Notes under the pieces: model-generated
Databases searched by the model: none
The model's input: only the letters and a program-made list of their open reading frames with translations
Told to the model about the DNA's origin: nothing
Made by a program: the position numbers and the translations under genes
Origin: Aureivirga marina
GTDB lineage: Bacteria > Bacteroidota > Bacteroidia > Flavobacteriales > Flavobacteriaceae
Direction: 5' to 3'
Length of the DNA: 64,000 nucleotides
Assembly: GCF_015767265.1 (NCBI RefSeq)
Contig: NZ_JADPIB010000003.1
Span: forward strand, 434,001-498,000
Part shown: positions 53,743-62,524 of the stretch, piece by piece
Numbering within the stretch: position 1 is the stretch's first letter
Layout of the letters: the number at the start of each line of letters is the position of its first letter

Positions 53743-54435
53743 ATGGAAATTACATATGCTCGCATTTATCCCTATATTAATATTTTAACATCTGAAATGA
53801 CTGAAAAAGAAGCTTTAGAAGATGGTAGTTATGAAAAAATATATAAAGAAAATGGTATTATTAAAAAAATAGAAAGTTATCTAAATCAGGAATTTTGGAA
53901 ACTAACTTATTATTTGGATAAAGGAGAAAACGAGAAAGATATTTTCAAAGAATCCTACCAACAAATTGATTCTGTTGTTTTTATAGATCGTAAAGTTCCT
54001 ATAGGTAATTTTTTTATCGAAAGAGAAAGAGAAACTTACATTTATCAAAATGAAACTAAGATAGGATATAGGATCAGAGTTTATGATGAACAAGACCGTT
54101 TGGTTTGTTGTCAAATTACACATAAAAATGATACACCAATTATATCTTCTGAAGAAACTGAGTTGGTTAAATATTGTTATCTTTCTCTCGCTAGAGATTA
54201 TGATAATCCGACTCTTACCGATCATTTCTTAAAATTTATTTACCAAGATCAAAAAGAATGTGAAACTCCTTTTGGAGAACCACTTTATATTGATTGGCAT
54301 TTAGGAAATAATATTTTAGATGAACAATCCATTATTGATACTTTTGATAGCATGGAAGAAGTAATTCAAAAATTTGGTAAGAAAGTTAATTTAAATTATT
54401 ATTCACACACCAGTTGGAATCCTGATGAAAAATGA
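53743..54435 (+). CDS. Hypothetical protein (230 aa)
   Basis: A 230-residue acidic, soluble protein rich in beta strands (DSVVFIDRKVPIGNFFIERE, KIGYRIRVYDEQDRLVCCQI). No family recognised and no signal peptide. The C-terminus has FGEPLYIDWHLGNNILDEQS, DTFDSMEEVIQKFGKKVN. It lies 44 bp after the MerB-like gene on the same strand. Its alternating strand pattern and accessory context resemble polymorphic immunity proteins, but nothing in the sequence proves this. Confidence 0.65.
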   Translation: MEITYARIYPYINILTSEMTEKEALEDGSYEKIYKENGIIKKIESYLNQEFWKLTYYLDKGENEKDIFKESYQQIDSVVFIDRKVPIGNFFIERERETYIYQNETKIGYRIRVYDEQDRLVCCQITHKNDTPIISSEETELVKYCYLSLARDYDNPTLTDHFLKFIYQDQKECETPFGEPLYIDWHLGNNILDEQSIIDTFDSMEEVIQKFGKKVNLNYYSHTSWNPDEK

Positions 54436-54462
54436 TTTTTCCTTATAATTAATCGAACCCAT

Positions 54463-54858
54463 ATGAAAATGAGAAATTTAATTCTGACAATAATTATAAT
54501 TCTAACAATGACTAGCTGCCAAAGCAATTTGGATTTTAATAATATAATTAATCAAAAAGAATCATTCTCTTTGAAAATTCTTAACCAAAAGAATTTAAAT
54601 ATAAACCTAACTAAAGAAATTAAAATAAATTCTGAAAAGTGGATAAAATTTATTGATTTTTTAAAAAATAATAAAATTGGTTGGCAATCAAATCCAGCTT
54701 CTTTCAATGGTAACATTCATGTATCACAGAAAAATTTCAATTTTACTTATCTAGAATCGTCAAATCTTGTGGTAATTAATTTTTTAAACAATGATAGGGA
54801 TTCTAAACAATTCACTAAAAAAATAAATAAAGGAGAACTTGATTTTTTGACAGAATAA
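54463..54858 (+). CDS. Lipoprotein of unknown function (131 aa)
   Basis: A 131-residue lipoprotein: signal MKMRNLILTIIIILTMTSCQ, lipobox MTSC with Cys19. The mature part is Asn/Lys-rich with a WIKFIDFLKNNKIGWQSNPAS segment and a beta-strand end (FNFTYLESSNLVVINFLN). No family recognised. 27 bp downstream of the 230-aa gene on the same strand. Confidence 0.65.
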   Translation: MKMRNLILTIIIILTMTSCQSNLDFNNIINQKESFSLKILNQKNLNINLTKEIKINSEKWIKFIDFLKNNKIGWQSNPASFNGNIHVSQKNFNFTYLESSNLVVINFLNNDRDSKQFTKKINKGELDFLTE

Positions 54859-54920
54859 AAATTCTAAATAAAATAAAAAATATGTTTCGGATAATTTAGA
54901 TTTAAATACTAATACTATTT

Positions 54921-55976
54921 TTATTTATCATCAATATCTATTAAAAAACTTCTAAAATTAAAAGGATATTTTCCATGTTTTAAAAGCATCAAAAAAAGCT
55001 TTTCTTTTCGAAATTGATATGTTGAAAAATTAAATTCTAAATTAGGAATATTTGGATTTCTTTCTTTCCTTTTTTGATTTAATATAATAAATTCTTCTTT
55101 AAAATTAGGAATTCCTTGTATAGAAAACCAAATACAATTCAACCAATCCATTTCTAAAATTTCTAATTTGATTTTCTCATCAAAAGCTGGAACAAATCCT
55201 TTTAATTGTGCTAATTTAGATTTTATAAATCCACCTTGATATCCTAAAATCAAAGAGTATTCTATAGAATTTCTTAAATTTTCAGGTAAGTTTTTACGAA
55301 ATATTTTTAAAGCTTTAGGTGAAAAAGAAGTAATCCAAATCCAATTTTCATTAGATGCTCTTTTATATTTTTCTATGAATTCTAGTAAATCTTTTGCTAA
55401 GTCTCTACAAATAAGTTCACAATTTACAGTCTGATTTCCATAACATTCTTCTGTTACTTTAATTTCAATATGTAATTTACTTTTTTGATAATATTTACAA
55501 TTTACAAAATGATTTAAAACATTTTTTATAGAATTTCTTTGTAAATATTGTGTAGCTTTTGAAGTAACTTTTATTTTTTCCCAATTAGGAATATCATGAA
55601 TTACACATCCATAATTCAAAGGAAATTTCTTTCGAATTTCATGATTTTCTGGAGGATATTGCACATCTATTTCAAAAGAAATTGTAGGATTCTTTTTTAA
55701 AACCTCATCTATCAAATCGTTGATATTTTTCGCTGGTGTTTTTTGAAATTCAAATCCATTTCCATAAACAATTTCATCTTTATTAATTCCCATCGGATAA
55801 AATCTCCAAGAACCTACTCCATGTGTAATTACTTCTACTTCTTGTAGTTTATCTTTATTTATTTTTGAAATTAATTGTTTAAAATCTTTTGTATACGAAT
55901 TTAAATTCTGAAATAAAACCCTTCCAGGACTAAATAATTTTTCTTCCAATTTGACAATAAATCTCCTAAAAAACAT
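54921..55976 (-). CDS. Divergent GDPD-like (glycerophosphodiester phosphodiesterase superfamily) protein
   Basis: A 351-residue cytosolic protein whose motif order follows the GDPD/PI-PLC-like TIM barrel. His52 is in VITHGVGSW (in place of the HRG motif). Glu102 and Asp104 are in FEIDVQ, His127 in VIHDIPNW, and Glu171 and Lys173 in LHIEIKVTEE. A strand ENWIWITSFSPKALKIFRKNLPE is like the late SSF....L.....P motif. These residues supply the metal and acid-base groups in known members. No signal peptide. The substrate is unknown. Gene on the minus strand within the accessory cluster. Confidence 0.6.
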   Translation of the reverse strand: MFFRRFIVKLEEKLFSPGRVLFQNLNSYTKDFKQLISKINKDKLQEVEVITHGVGSWRFYPMGINKDEIVYGNGFEFQKTPAKNINDLIDEVLKKNPTISFEIDVQYPPENHEIRKKFPLNYGCVIHDIPNWEKIKVTSKATQYLQRNSIKNVLNHFVNCKYYQKSKLHIEIKVTEECYGNQTVNCELICRDLAKDLLEFIEKYKRASNENWIWITSFSPKALKIFRKNLPENLRNSIEYSLILGYQGGFIKSKLAQLKGFVPAFDEKIKLEILEMDWLNCIWFSIQGIPNFKEEFIILNQKRKERNPNIPNLEFNFSTYQFRKEKLFLMLLKHGKYPFNFRSFLIDIDDK

Positions 55977-56041
55977 AGAAATAACATTTCTTTTGAAGTT
56001 AGGAAATATTATATGAAAATCTTTTTATTTTTTAGTGAATT

Positions 56042-56422
56042 TTACTTTTCAACAACGATAATTCGGAATTTTCTCTGGTTCCATCTTTTTGAAAATTGCT
56101 GTAAAAACAACAAACTTCCATATTCATCCATATTATTATTCCTATTCGATTTATTTATCCACTTTTCATAAAAGTTTTTAAAATCATCTTCCGTAAATTC
56201 TGGTAATTTAAAACCAGAAAAATCGTAATATTTGGAATAATCATCACTGTCAATTTCAATCCATTTCGGTTTTGGAATTCCGATAAGAGAAAGTAAAATC
56301 TCCAACTCTTTTTCATCCATAAACACAAAATTAAAATCTACAAAATGCTCGACAAAACACTCTATATCATCTAGATATCTTTCTTTAAAATCATTTCCTG
56401 CAAAGAAATTATAATGTTCCAT
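56042..56422 (-). CDS. Hypothetical acidic protein (126 aa)
   Basis: A 126-residue, highly acidic and aromatic protein (DDIECFVEHFVDFNFVFMDEKEL; DSDDYSKYYDFSGFKLPEF) ending in a basic strand (WNQRKFRIIVVEK). No family recognised. The composition resembles small immunity-type proteins, but this is only an impression. 65 bp upstream of the GDPD-like gene on the same strand. Confidence 0.6.
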   Translation of the reverse strand: MEHYNFFAGNDFKERYLDDIECFVEHFVDFNFVFMDEKELEILLSLIGIPKPKWIEIDSDDYSKYYDFSGFKLPEFTEDDFKNFYEKWINKSNRNNNMDEYGSLLFLQQFSKRWNQRKFRIIVVEK

Positions 56423-56769
56423 AATGTAATTTTCTTCTTTTTATAGCTAAATATTTCTGTTCAAGTATTTAAAAAATTCTAATACAATTGTATCAAAAAA
56501 GAAATTTTAATTTCAAGATGTAAATTTTAATTATTTTAAAATCTCAATCTCTTTTTTTGTTAATTTTATTTTGAATATTTTTCAGCAAAACTAAATATTT
56601 TATCAAAATTTTAAATTAATAATAATAGAATATTTAATTATTTTCGCATTTTGCATTTCTCTCCTTTATTCAAGATAGAAATAATCTTTATTAAATTCAA
56701 AATATCTGCATTATTTTTTTATAAATATTAGATAAAAGTATGATATTATATTATTAAATTTTAAAAACG
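56423..56769. other. 347-bp AT-rich intergenic region
   Basis: Between divergent genes. It is nearly all A/T. I see no repeat, RNA gene or clear promoter consensus beyond general AT richness, although both flanking promoters should lie here. Confidence 0.6.
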
Positions 56770-57309
56770 ATGTTAAAAGAAAAAAATATTATCGGAATTC
56801 AATTTTTTCTGAATTTTATTGAAAATTCCGCAGAATTATACTCATTTCTTAAAGATTTTGTTCTTTGGGATGAAAGAATGAAAGCTAGAAAAACTGCTAG
56901 TTTTGGAGAAGCGTATAATTATTCTCAAATTTCATATCCTTTTCAAGAATTTCCAGAAAGTCTATTAAATATTTTAAATCTGATTGAAGAAAATATTGGA
57001 TTTAAACCAAACAATTGCTTGATTAATTATTATTTGGATGGAAATTCAAAAATGGGATATCATTCCGATCAAACTGATATTTTAGCTGAAAATACAGGAG
57101 TTGTTATTATTTCTTTAGGAGAAACAAGAACAATTCGCTTTAGAAATATTGCTAATCCAGAAATCAAAAAAGAATACCAATTACCTTCTGGTTCTTTGTT
57201 TTACATGACAGCAGAAGTTCAAAAAGAATGGCAACATGCAATTCCGAAGAAAAATACAGAAAATGGAAGAATGAGTTTGACATTTAGAAAATTGCTTTTA
57301 GAAAAATAA
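56770..57309 (+). CDS. AlkB-like 2-oxoglutarate/Fe(II) dioxygenase
   Basis: A 179-residue AlkB-family dioxygenase. Iron ligands: His98 and Asp100 in MGYHSDQT and His156 in WQHAIPK. The 2-oxoglutarate-binding Arg residues are in GRMSLTFR (Arg167, Arg173). The N-terminal substrate lid includes ARKTASFGEAYNYS. It oxidatively removes alkyl damage from nucleic acid or modifies RNA. Single gene with a long AT-rich upstream region. ATG at 56770. Confidence 0.9.
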   Translation: MLKEKNIIGIQFFLNFIENSAELYSFLKDFVLWDERMKARKTASFGEAYNYSQISYPFQEFPESLLNILNLIEENIGFKPNNCLINYYLDGNSKMGYHSDQTDILAENTGVVIISLGETRTIRFRNIANPEIKKEYQLPSGSLFYMTAEVQKEWQHAIPKKNTENGRMSLTFRKLLLEK

Positions 57310-57358
57310 ATATGTTTATTTTTTACCAAATGTTACAATTAGTTTATTTTTGATATAG

Positions 57359-57366
57359 TATCTTTG
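57359..57366 (+). promoter_or_regulatory. Bacteroidota -7 box before psd
   Basis: TATCTTTG fits TANNTTTG, giving a leader of about 55 bases before the psd ATG. The -33 TTG is not clear. Confidence 0.5.
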
Positions 57367-57425
57367 GGAGCTTTTTTTCAAGAAAAGCAAGAAGCATAAC
57401 TTTAAAAAGAATAGAAATAAAAAGA

Positions 57426-58304
57426 ATGGAGTCCGTTACTTTTGTTGATCGAAAAACAGGAAAAAAAATAGTTGAGCAAATTCCAGGAGCTGGAATGCTA
57501 AAATTTTTATATAATTCACCAATTGGTAAAGCTACTTTACATTTATTATTTAAAAGAAAAATCGTTTCTAGTTTTGGTGGATGGTTCATGAATTCTGGAA
57601 TATCAAAAAACAGAATTGACTCATTTATTAAAGAATATAATATGGACATGTCTGAATATATTTGTCCAAAAGAAGGTTTTAAAACATTTAATGATTTTTT
57701 CTATAGAAAAATCAAACCAGAAGCAAGACCAATTGGAAATGGAGTTGTATCTCCCGCTGATGGAAAATTATTAGCTTTCGAAACTATAAAAGATAGTAAT
57801 TCTTTTTTTGTAAAAGGAAGCGAATTTACTGCTGAAACTTTTTTAAACGATAAAAATTTATCTGAAAAATATAAAGATGGAGCAATGGTTATTATTCGTT
57901 TAGCTCCTGTTGATTATCATCGTTTTCATATGCCAGCAACTGGTGAAATTTCAGATTCTAAAATTATAAATGGAGATTATTTTTCTGTTTCTCCTTTAGC
58001 ACTACAAAAAAGCTTAGAAATTTTTTGTCAGAATTTAAGAGAATACAGCATTTTAAAAACTAAAGAAAATGGTGATATTCTAATTTCAGAAGTTGGAGCA
58101 ACTATGGTTGGAAGTATTATTCAAACGTATAAACCAAATTCTATTGTAGAAAAAGGAAGTGAAAAAGGATATTTTGCTTTTGGAGGTTCTACTCTAGTTT
58201 TATTCTTTGAAAAAGGTAAAATTACTTTAGATTCAGATTTACTAGAAAACACAAAAAATGGTCTAGAAACTGTTGTAAAAATGGGTGAAACTATTGGAAA
58301 ATAA
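57426..58304 (+). CDS. psd: Phosphatidylserine decarboxylase
   Basis: A 292-residue PSD proenzyme: TFNDFFYRKIKPEARPI, VSPADGKLLAFE and LAPVDYHRFHMPATG (catalytic Asp-His region). VGATMVGSI and the self-cleavage motif FGGSTLVLFF follow, where the Gly-Ser bond yields the pyruvoyl group. Forms phosphatidylethanolamine at the membrane. The longer, 290-residue type without a signal peptide is normal for Bacteroidota. ATG at 57426. Confidence 0.95.
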   Translation: MESVTFVDRKTGKKIVEQIPGAGMLKFLYNSPIGKATLHLLFKRKIVSSFGGWFMNSGISKNRIDSFIKEYNMDMSEYICPKEGFKTFNDFFYRKIKPEARPIGNGVVSPADGKLLAFETIKDSNSFFVKGSEFTAETFLNDKNLSEKYKDGAMVIIRLAPVDYHRFHMPATGEISDSKIINGDYFSVSPLALQKSLEIFCQNLREYSILKTKENGDILISEVGATMVGSIIQTYKPNSIVEKGSEKGYFAFGGSTLVLFFEKGKITLDSDLLENTKNGLETVVKMGETIGK

Positions 58305-58327
58305 AATTTAAACTCATACAAAATAAA

Positions 58328-58355
58328 AATTCCTAATCTTCATCGATTAGGAATT
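58328..58355. terminator. Bidirectional terminator
   Basis: Perfect 11-bp stem AATTCCTAATC / GATTAGGAATT with a six-base loop, between the convergent psd and beta-propeller lipoprotein genes. Confidence 0.85.
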
Positions 58356-58391
58356 CTTACTAAATATGATATATGAAATAAAACAATTAAT

Positions 58392-59732
58392 CTATTTCTT
58401 TCGTTCGAAACCTATTAATCCTAAAAATGCATTATCATAACTACTTCTGTTTCTTGAAGAAGGAATTACAAAAGGTGAATGTTTAATTTCATGAAGCTTT
58501 CCATCTCCTCTAACATGATAAATACTAATCTCATGCGTTTTCAGAGCTCCCGAAACATATAATCTATTATCATAGAATTCATACATATCTTTTGTATCTC
58601 CTGGAGGAACATTTCCTCTTCTTCCCCAAAAATTAGGATTCAATGTTTTTGAGACTAAACCAGTCATCTGATCAATTTCAAAACTTGAAACTATATTTTC
58701 TCCAAAACTACTTACAAATAAATTTAACTGGTTGTTTCCAACATATGTCCAACAAGCCTCATCATTTCTATCTCCTGTTGCAAAATTTTGAGCTTTTGAT
58801 GCATCTGTTCCTAAAACAGTTAAACTATTTGCTTCTTTATCTGCTGTTAAATTAAAGTTTGCTACATATAAATATGCATCATTTGGACTCCAAGAACAAC
58901 CAATACTTCCTGAAATTCCTTCTTCTTCAAAATATGCAGTTTGTGATAACATTCCTCCACTAAAATCATAGAAATAAACTCTACTTGGTTGTTGTAAAGC
59001 TGGATCTGGTTCTGCAACCTCAAAATGTGGAACTCCCCAAGTTGTTACAGCTAATTTTGTTCCTGTAGAATTAAAAGCAATTGCAGACGGTCCTCCATAA
59101 TTTCCATCATTATAAACAATATCTGTATTGTTATATGATAAAATTCCTGTAGACTGATCTAATTCAAAAACTGCTAAATTACGTAAATTCGTATTTTCAA
59201 CTGTTCCATTTTGAACTGGTGGATTTCCAGTGTAACTTGGATTTGCATACTGATTTGCAACAATCACCCATAATTTTCCTGAATCAAAAGTATGTGCTAA
59301 ACTCACAGGTCTCACTCCTTTTGAATCACAATTGTCAACTGTTGAAGTTGCTGGATTTTGATCTACTTGTTCTAAAGTACCATTATATTTATTTACTTTA
59401 AACACACTAATTGATCCATTCAATGGATTTCCTCCCGCATTCACAACTAATAAAAAATCTCCTACTAGCATCATCGCTTCTTGTGAATCAAAATCACCTC
59501 GAATTGCATCACCATTTGCTCCTGTGCTATATGGCGAATCTTTCAATTCTGTCAAAGCCCCATGTCTGTTTCGTCCCATTGCTACTATTTCATTTCCATT
59601 TGAAGAATTTGTAGTTGTATATAAAAACCCTACAGCCTCCTCTTCTATTGTTGGAAGTGTTTCTTTATCCACACAGGCAGAAAACGATAAAATAATAGTC
59701 AATAAAACTAAATAGTAATTAATTGTTTTCAT
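58392..59732 (-). CDS. Lactonase-type seven-bladed beta-propeller lipoprotein
   Basis: A 446-residue lipoprotein (lipobox SAC, Cys20). The mature protein shows blade repeats typical of the lactonase/YncE-like propeller family: AVGFLYTTTNSSNGNEIVAM, LAVTTWGVPHFEV, GCSWSPNDAYLYVANFN and LYVSGALKTHEISIYHVRG. Such periplasmic or surface propellers may bind ligands; an enzymatic lactonase role is not shown. Convergent with psd. ATG at 59732. Confidence 0.75.
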   Translation of the reverse strand: MKTINYYLVLLTIILSFSACVDKETLPTIEEEAVGFLYTTTNSSNGNEIVAMGRNRHGALTELKDSPYSTGANGDAIRGDFDSQEAMMLVGDFLLVVNAGGNPLNGSISVFKVNKYNGTLEQVDQNPATSTVDNCDSKGVRPVSLAHTFDSGKLWVIVANQYANPSYTGNPPVQNGTVENTNLRNLAVFELDQSTGILSYNNTDIVYNDGNYGGPSAIAFNSTGTKLAVTTWGVPHFEVAEPDPALQQPSRVYFYDFSGGMLSQTAYFEEEGISGSIGCSWSPNDAYLYVANFNLTADKEANSLTVLGTDASKAQNFATGDRNDEACWTYVGNNQLNLFVSSFGENIVSSFEIDQMTGLVSKTLNPNFWGRRGNVPPGDTKDMYEFYDNRLYVSGALKTHEISIYHVRGDGKLHEIKHSPFVIPSSRNRSSYDNAFLGLIGFERKK

Positions 59733-59971
59733 ATTATTTAATTTTGTTTATTATAAATTTAAAACATATTTAATTTACTGACAATCAATAATTTATGTTT
59801 TTATCAGCTTTTTAGAATATTTAACATTTAGCCAAATTTTATCTGTTAAAAAAACAAGAAAATCATAATATTTTTGACTTAATTTTTTATGAAGATTTTC
59901 AATTAAATTCTACTTAAAAATCCTTTTCTTTTTAAAACATTTTTTCTAATCTCATTTTTACTTTAAAACTG

Positions 59972-59979
59972 TATATTTG
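59972..59979 (+). promoter_or_regulatory. Bacteroidota -7 box before the ABC exporter genes
   Basis: TATATTTG fits TANNTTTG and lies 19 bp before the chosen ATG (59998). It overlaps a TTG at 59977 that would otherwise be a longer start. Confidence 0.55.
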
Positions 59980-59997
59980 GTAAAAAAAAGTGAATAC

Positions 59998-60924
59998 ATG
60001 GATAATTTACTAGTTGCCGAAAATATTATTAAAAATTACGGAGATTACAGAGCATTAAATGATGTTTCTCTTGCTGTTCCAAGAGGAAGCGTTTTTGGTC
60101 TTTTAGGCCCTAATGGTGCAGGAAAAACTTCTTTAATTAGAATTATAAATCAAATTACTTTACCAGATCAAGGAACGGTTTATCTAGACAATGAAAAATT
60201 AGAAGCAAAACACATTAAAGATATTGGATATTTACCTGAAGAAAGAGGTTTATATAAAAGTATGAAAGTTGGTGAACAAGCACTTTATTTAGCCCAATTG
60301 AAAGGATTGTCTAAAAAAGAAGCAAAAGCTCGCTTGGAATATTGGTTTGAAAAATTTGATATTTCTAATTGGTGGGGAAAAAAAGTTCAGGAACTTTCTA
60401 AAGGAATGGCGCAAAAAGTGCAATTTATTGTAACTGTAATGCACAAACCAAAATTGTTGATTTTCGATGAACCTTTCAGTGGTTTTGATCCTGTGAATGC
60501 AAATTTGATTAAAGATGAAATTTTACAACTTCGTGATGAAGGTGCAACCATCATTTTCTCTACACATCGAATGGAATCTGTGGAAGAACTTTGTGATCAT
60601 ATTGCTTTAATTCATAAGTCTAATAAAATTTTAGATGGAAAATTAATCGATGTAAAAAAACAATTTAGAACAAATACTTTTGAAGTTGGAATTCATACAG
60701 AAAATACAGAAATTTTACGTAATGAATTAAATGAAAAATTCTCTATTTCAGAAGCTAGTTTTAATTCTATCTATGATAATTTAAAACTAAATATTCAGAT
60801 TCCAAAAGGAACTTCACCAAACGAATTATTGCAATTTTTAACTTCAAGAGCCGAAATCTCTCACTTTGTTGAAATGATTCCTAGTGTAAACGATATTTTT
60901 ATCCAATCTGTAGAAAATAATTAA
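59998..60924 (+). CDS. ABC transporter ATP-binding protein (NatA-like)
   Basis: A 308-residue ABC ATPase: Walker A GPNGAGKTS, a signature region QELSKGMAQKV (SKGMA in place of SGG), Walker B KLLIFDEPFSGFDP and an H-loop STHRM. The C-terminal 70 residues form the extra domain seen in ABC-2 export ATPases (DUF4162-like). It powers export with the next gene's permease, 20 bp downstream. Start placed at ATG 59998 because the earlier TTG lies in the promoter. Confidence 0.93.
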   Translation: MDNLLVAENIIKNYGDYRALNDVSLAVPRGSVFGLLGPNGAGKTSLIRIINQITLPDQGTVYLDNEKLEAKHIKDIGYLPEERGLYKSMKVGEQALYLAQLKGLSKKEAKARLEYWFEKFDISNWWGKKVQELSKGMAQKVQFIVTVMHKPKLLIFDEPFSGFDPVNANLIKDEILQLRDEGATIIFSTHRMESVEELCDHIALIHKSNKILDGKLIDVKKQFRTNTFEVGIHTENTEILRNELNEKFSISEASFNSIYDNLKLNIQIPKGTSPNELLQFLTSRAEISHFVEMIPSVNDIFIQSVENN

Positions 60925-60944
60925 AATCCTATTTAAAAAGAAAA

Positions 60945-62276
60945 ATGAGTAATTTAAAATTAATTGTCAAAAGAGAATTCAACGCGAAAGTGCGTAACAA
61001 ATCTTTTATCATCATGACTTTTTTAAGTCCACTTTTGATGGTTGGAATGGGATTTTTGATAGTTTTCTTAAGCAAAGTAAATAACGATAAAATTAAAACC
61101 ATTGCATATGTTGATGGTTCAGCCTATTTCACCAAACAAGATTTTAAAGATGTTGACGGAATTCAATATAAAGATCTTACAGCATTGGGTGTTGATGAAG
61201 CGGAGAAAATAACTGAAAAAGAAAAATATTATGGACTTTTAGTAATTCCTAAAACTAAAAATATTGATGAATTAGCTAAAAAAATCGAGTTTCATTCTGA
61301 TGATACACCAAGTGTAAACATTTTGGATAATATCGAAAATGTAATTGAAAAAAATCTTCGAACAAGAAAATTACAAGAATTTGGAATTGATAAAACTGAA
61401 CTTTCGGCTTCAAATATAAAGGCAGACATTAAACTTTCTAATTTTTCTGGAGAAAAAACTTCTAAAATCATTGGAATTATTAAAACCATTATCGGAATGG
61501 GTTCTGGTTATTTAATCATGATGTTTATTATTGTTTATGGAGCTTCTGTAATGCGTAGTGTAATTGAAGAAAAAACAAGTAGAATTATTGAGGTAATTAT
61601 TTCTTCTGTTCGCCCTTTTCATTTAATGCTTGGAAAAATTTTAGGAAATGCTTTTGCTGGATTATTACAATTTGCTATTTGGGGAGTTTTAATTTTTATT
61701 TTCGGATTTGTTTTAACTATTGTTCTTGGAATCGATTCTTCGGAACTTCATGCACAAACACCACAAATGCAAATGAATTCTGAGCAATTAGAAGCGATTA
61801 AAGAAATTCAAAGTCAAGGAAAAATTCAACAAATTTTAGTGGAGATTTTACAATTACCTATTCTAAAAATTGTGGTAATGTTTATTTTCTATTTCCTTGG
61901 AGGTTATCTTTTATATAGCTCAATTTATGCTGCAATCGGAGCTGCTGTTGATAATGAAACTGATACACAACAATTTATGCTTCCAGTAATTTTACCATTA
62001 ATGTTAGCTGTTTATGTTGGATTTGCTGCTGTAATTAGCGATCCTCATGGTCCAATTGCTGTTGCTTTTTCATATATTCCATTAACTTCACCAATTGTGA
62101 TGTTAATGCGAATTCCTTTCGGTGTTTCTTGGGGAGAATTAGCAATATCTATGGTATTATTATTGCTTACGTTCCTTGGAATTGTTTGGTTTGCTGCCAA
62201 AATCTATCGAGTTGGAATTTTAATGTACGGTAAAAAGCCTACTTACAAAGACTTATGGAAATGGTTAAAATACTAA
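60945..62276 (+). CDS. ABC-2 type transporter permease (NatB-like)
   Basis: A 443-residue permease. One helix near residues 20-42 is followed by a large periplasmic domain (45-175) and then five or six helices (about 185-425). It carries the ABC-2 motif EEKTSRIIEVIISSVRPFHLMLGKILG. Partner of the upstream ATPase; probably exports a toxic compound or sodium. The end GKKPTYKDLWKWLKY is typical of Bacteroidota members of this family. Confidence 0.92.
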   Translation: MSNLKLIVKREFNAKVRNKSFIIMTFLSPLLMVGMGFLIVFLSKVNNDKIKTIAYVDGSAYFTKQDFKDVDGIQYKDLTALGVDEAEKITEKEKYYGLLVIPKTKNIDELAKKIEFHSDDTPSVNILDNIENVIEKNLRTRKLQEFGIDKTELSASNIKADIKLSNFSGEKTSKIIGIIKTIIGMGSGYLIMMFIIVYGASVMRSVIEEKTSRIIEVIISSVRPFHLMLGKILGNAFAGLLQFAIWGVLIFIFGFVLTIVLGIDSSELHAQTPQMQMNSEQLEAIKEIQSQGKIQQILVEILQLPILKIVVMFIFYFLGGYLLYSSIYAAIGAAVDNETDTQQFMLPVILPLMLAVYVGFAAVISDPHGPIAVAFSYIPLTSPIVMLMRIPFGVSWGELAISMVLLLLTFLGIVWFAAKIYRVGILMYGKKPTYKDLWKWLKY

Positions 62277-62524
62277 GCAATTTTTAATTTTAGTTTATTT
62301 TAAATTAAAAACACTTTTAGCCAAACAATTTTAATTAACAAAAACTTTAGTTGGATACATTTTATCATTTTTATAACTTTTAGACCAAAAATAAAAATAG
62401 AACTTTGTAAAGTTAATAGTCTTTTAAGTCAATTTTTATTTATTGAATAGTTTTTTCGATAGAAAGAAAAAGTATCAAAACTAAAGAAAAGAACCATTAA
62501 CAAAAATTAACTAATTAGCGAAGA

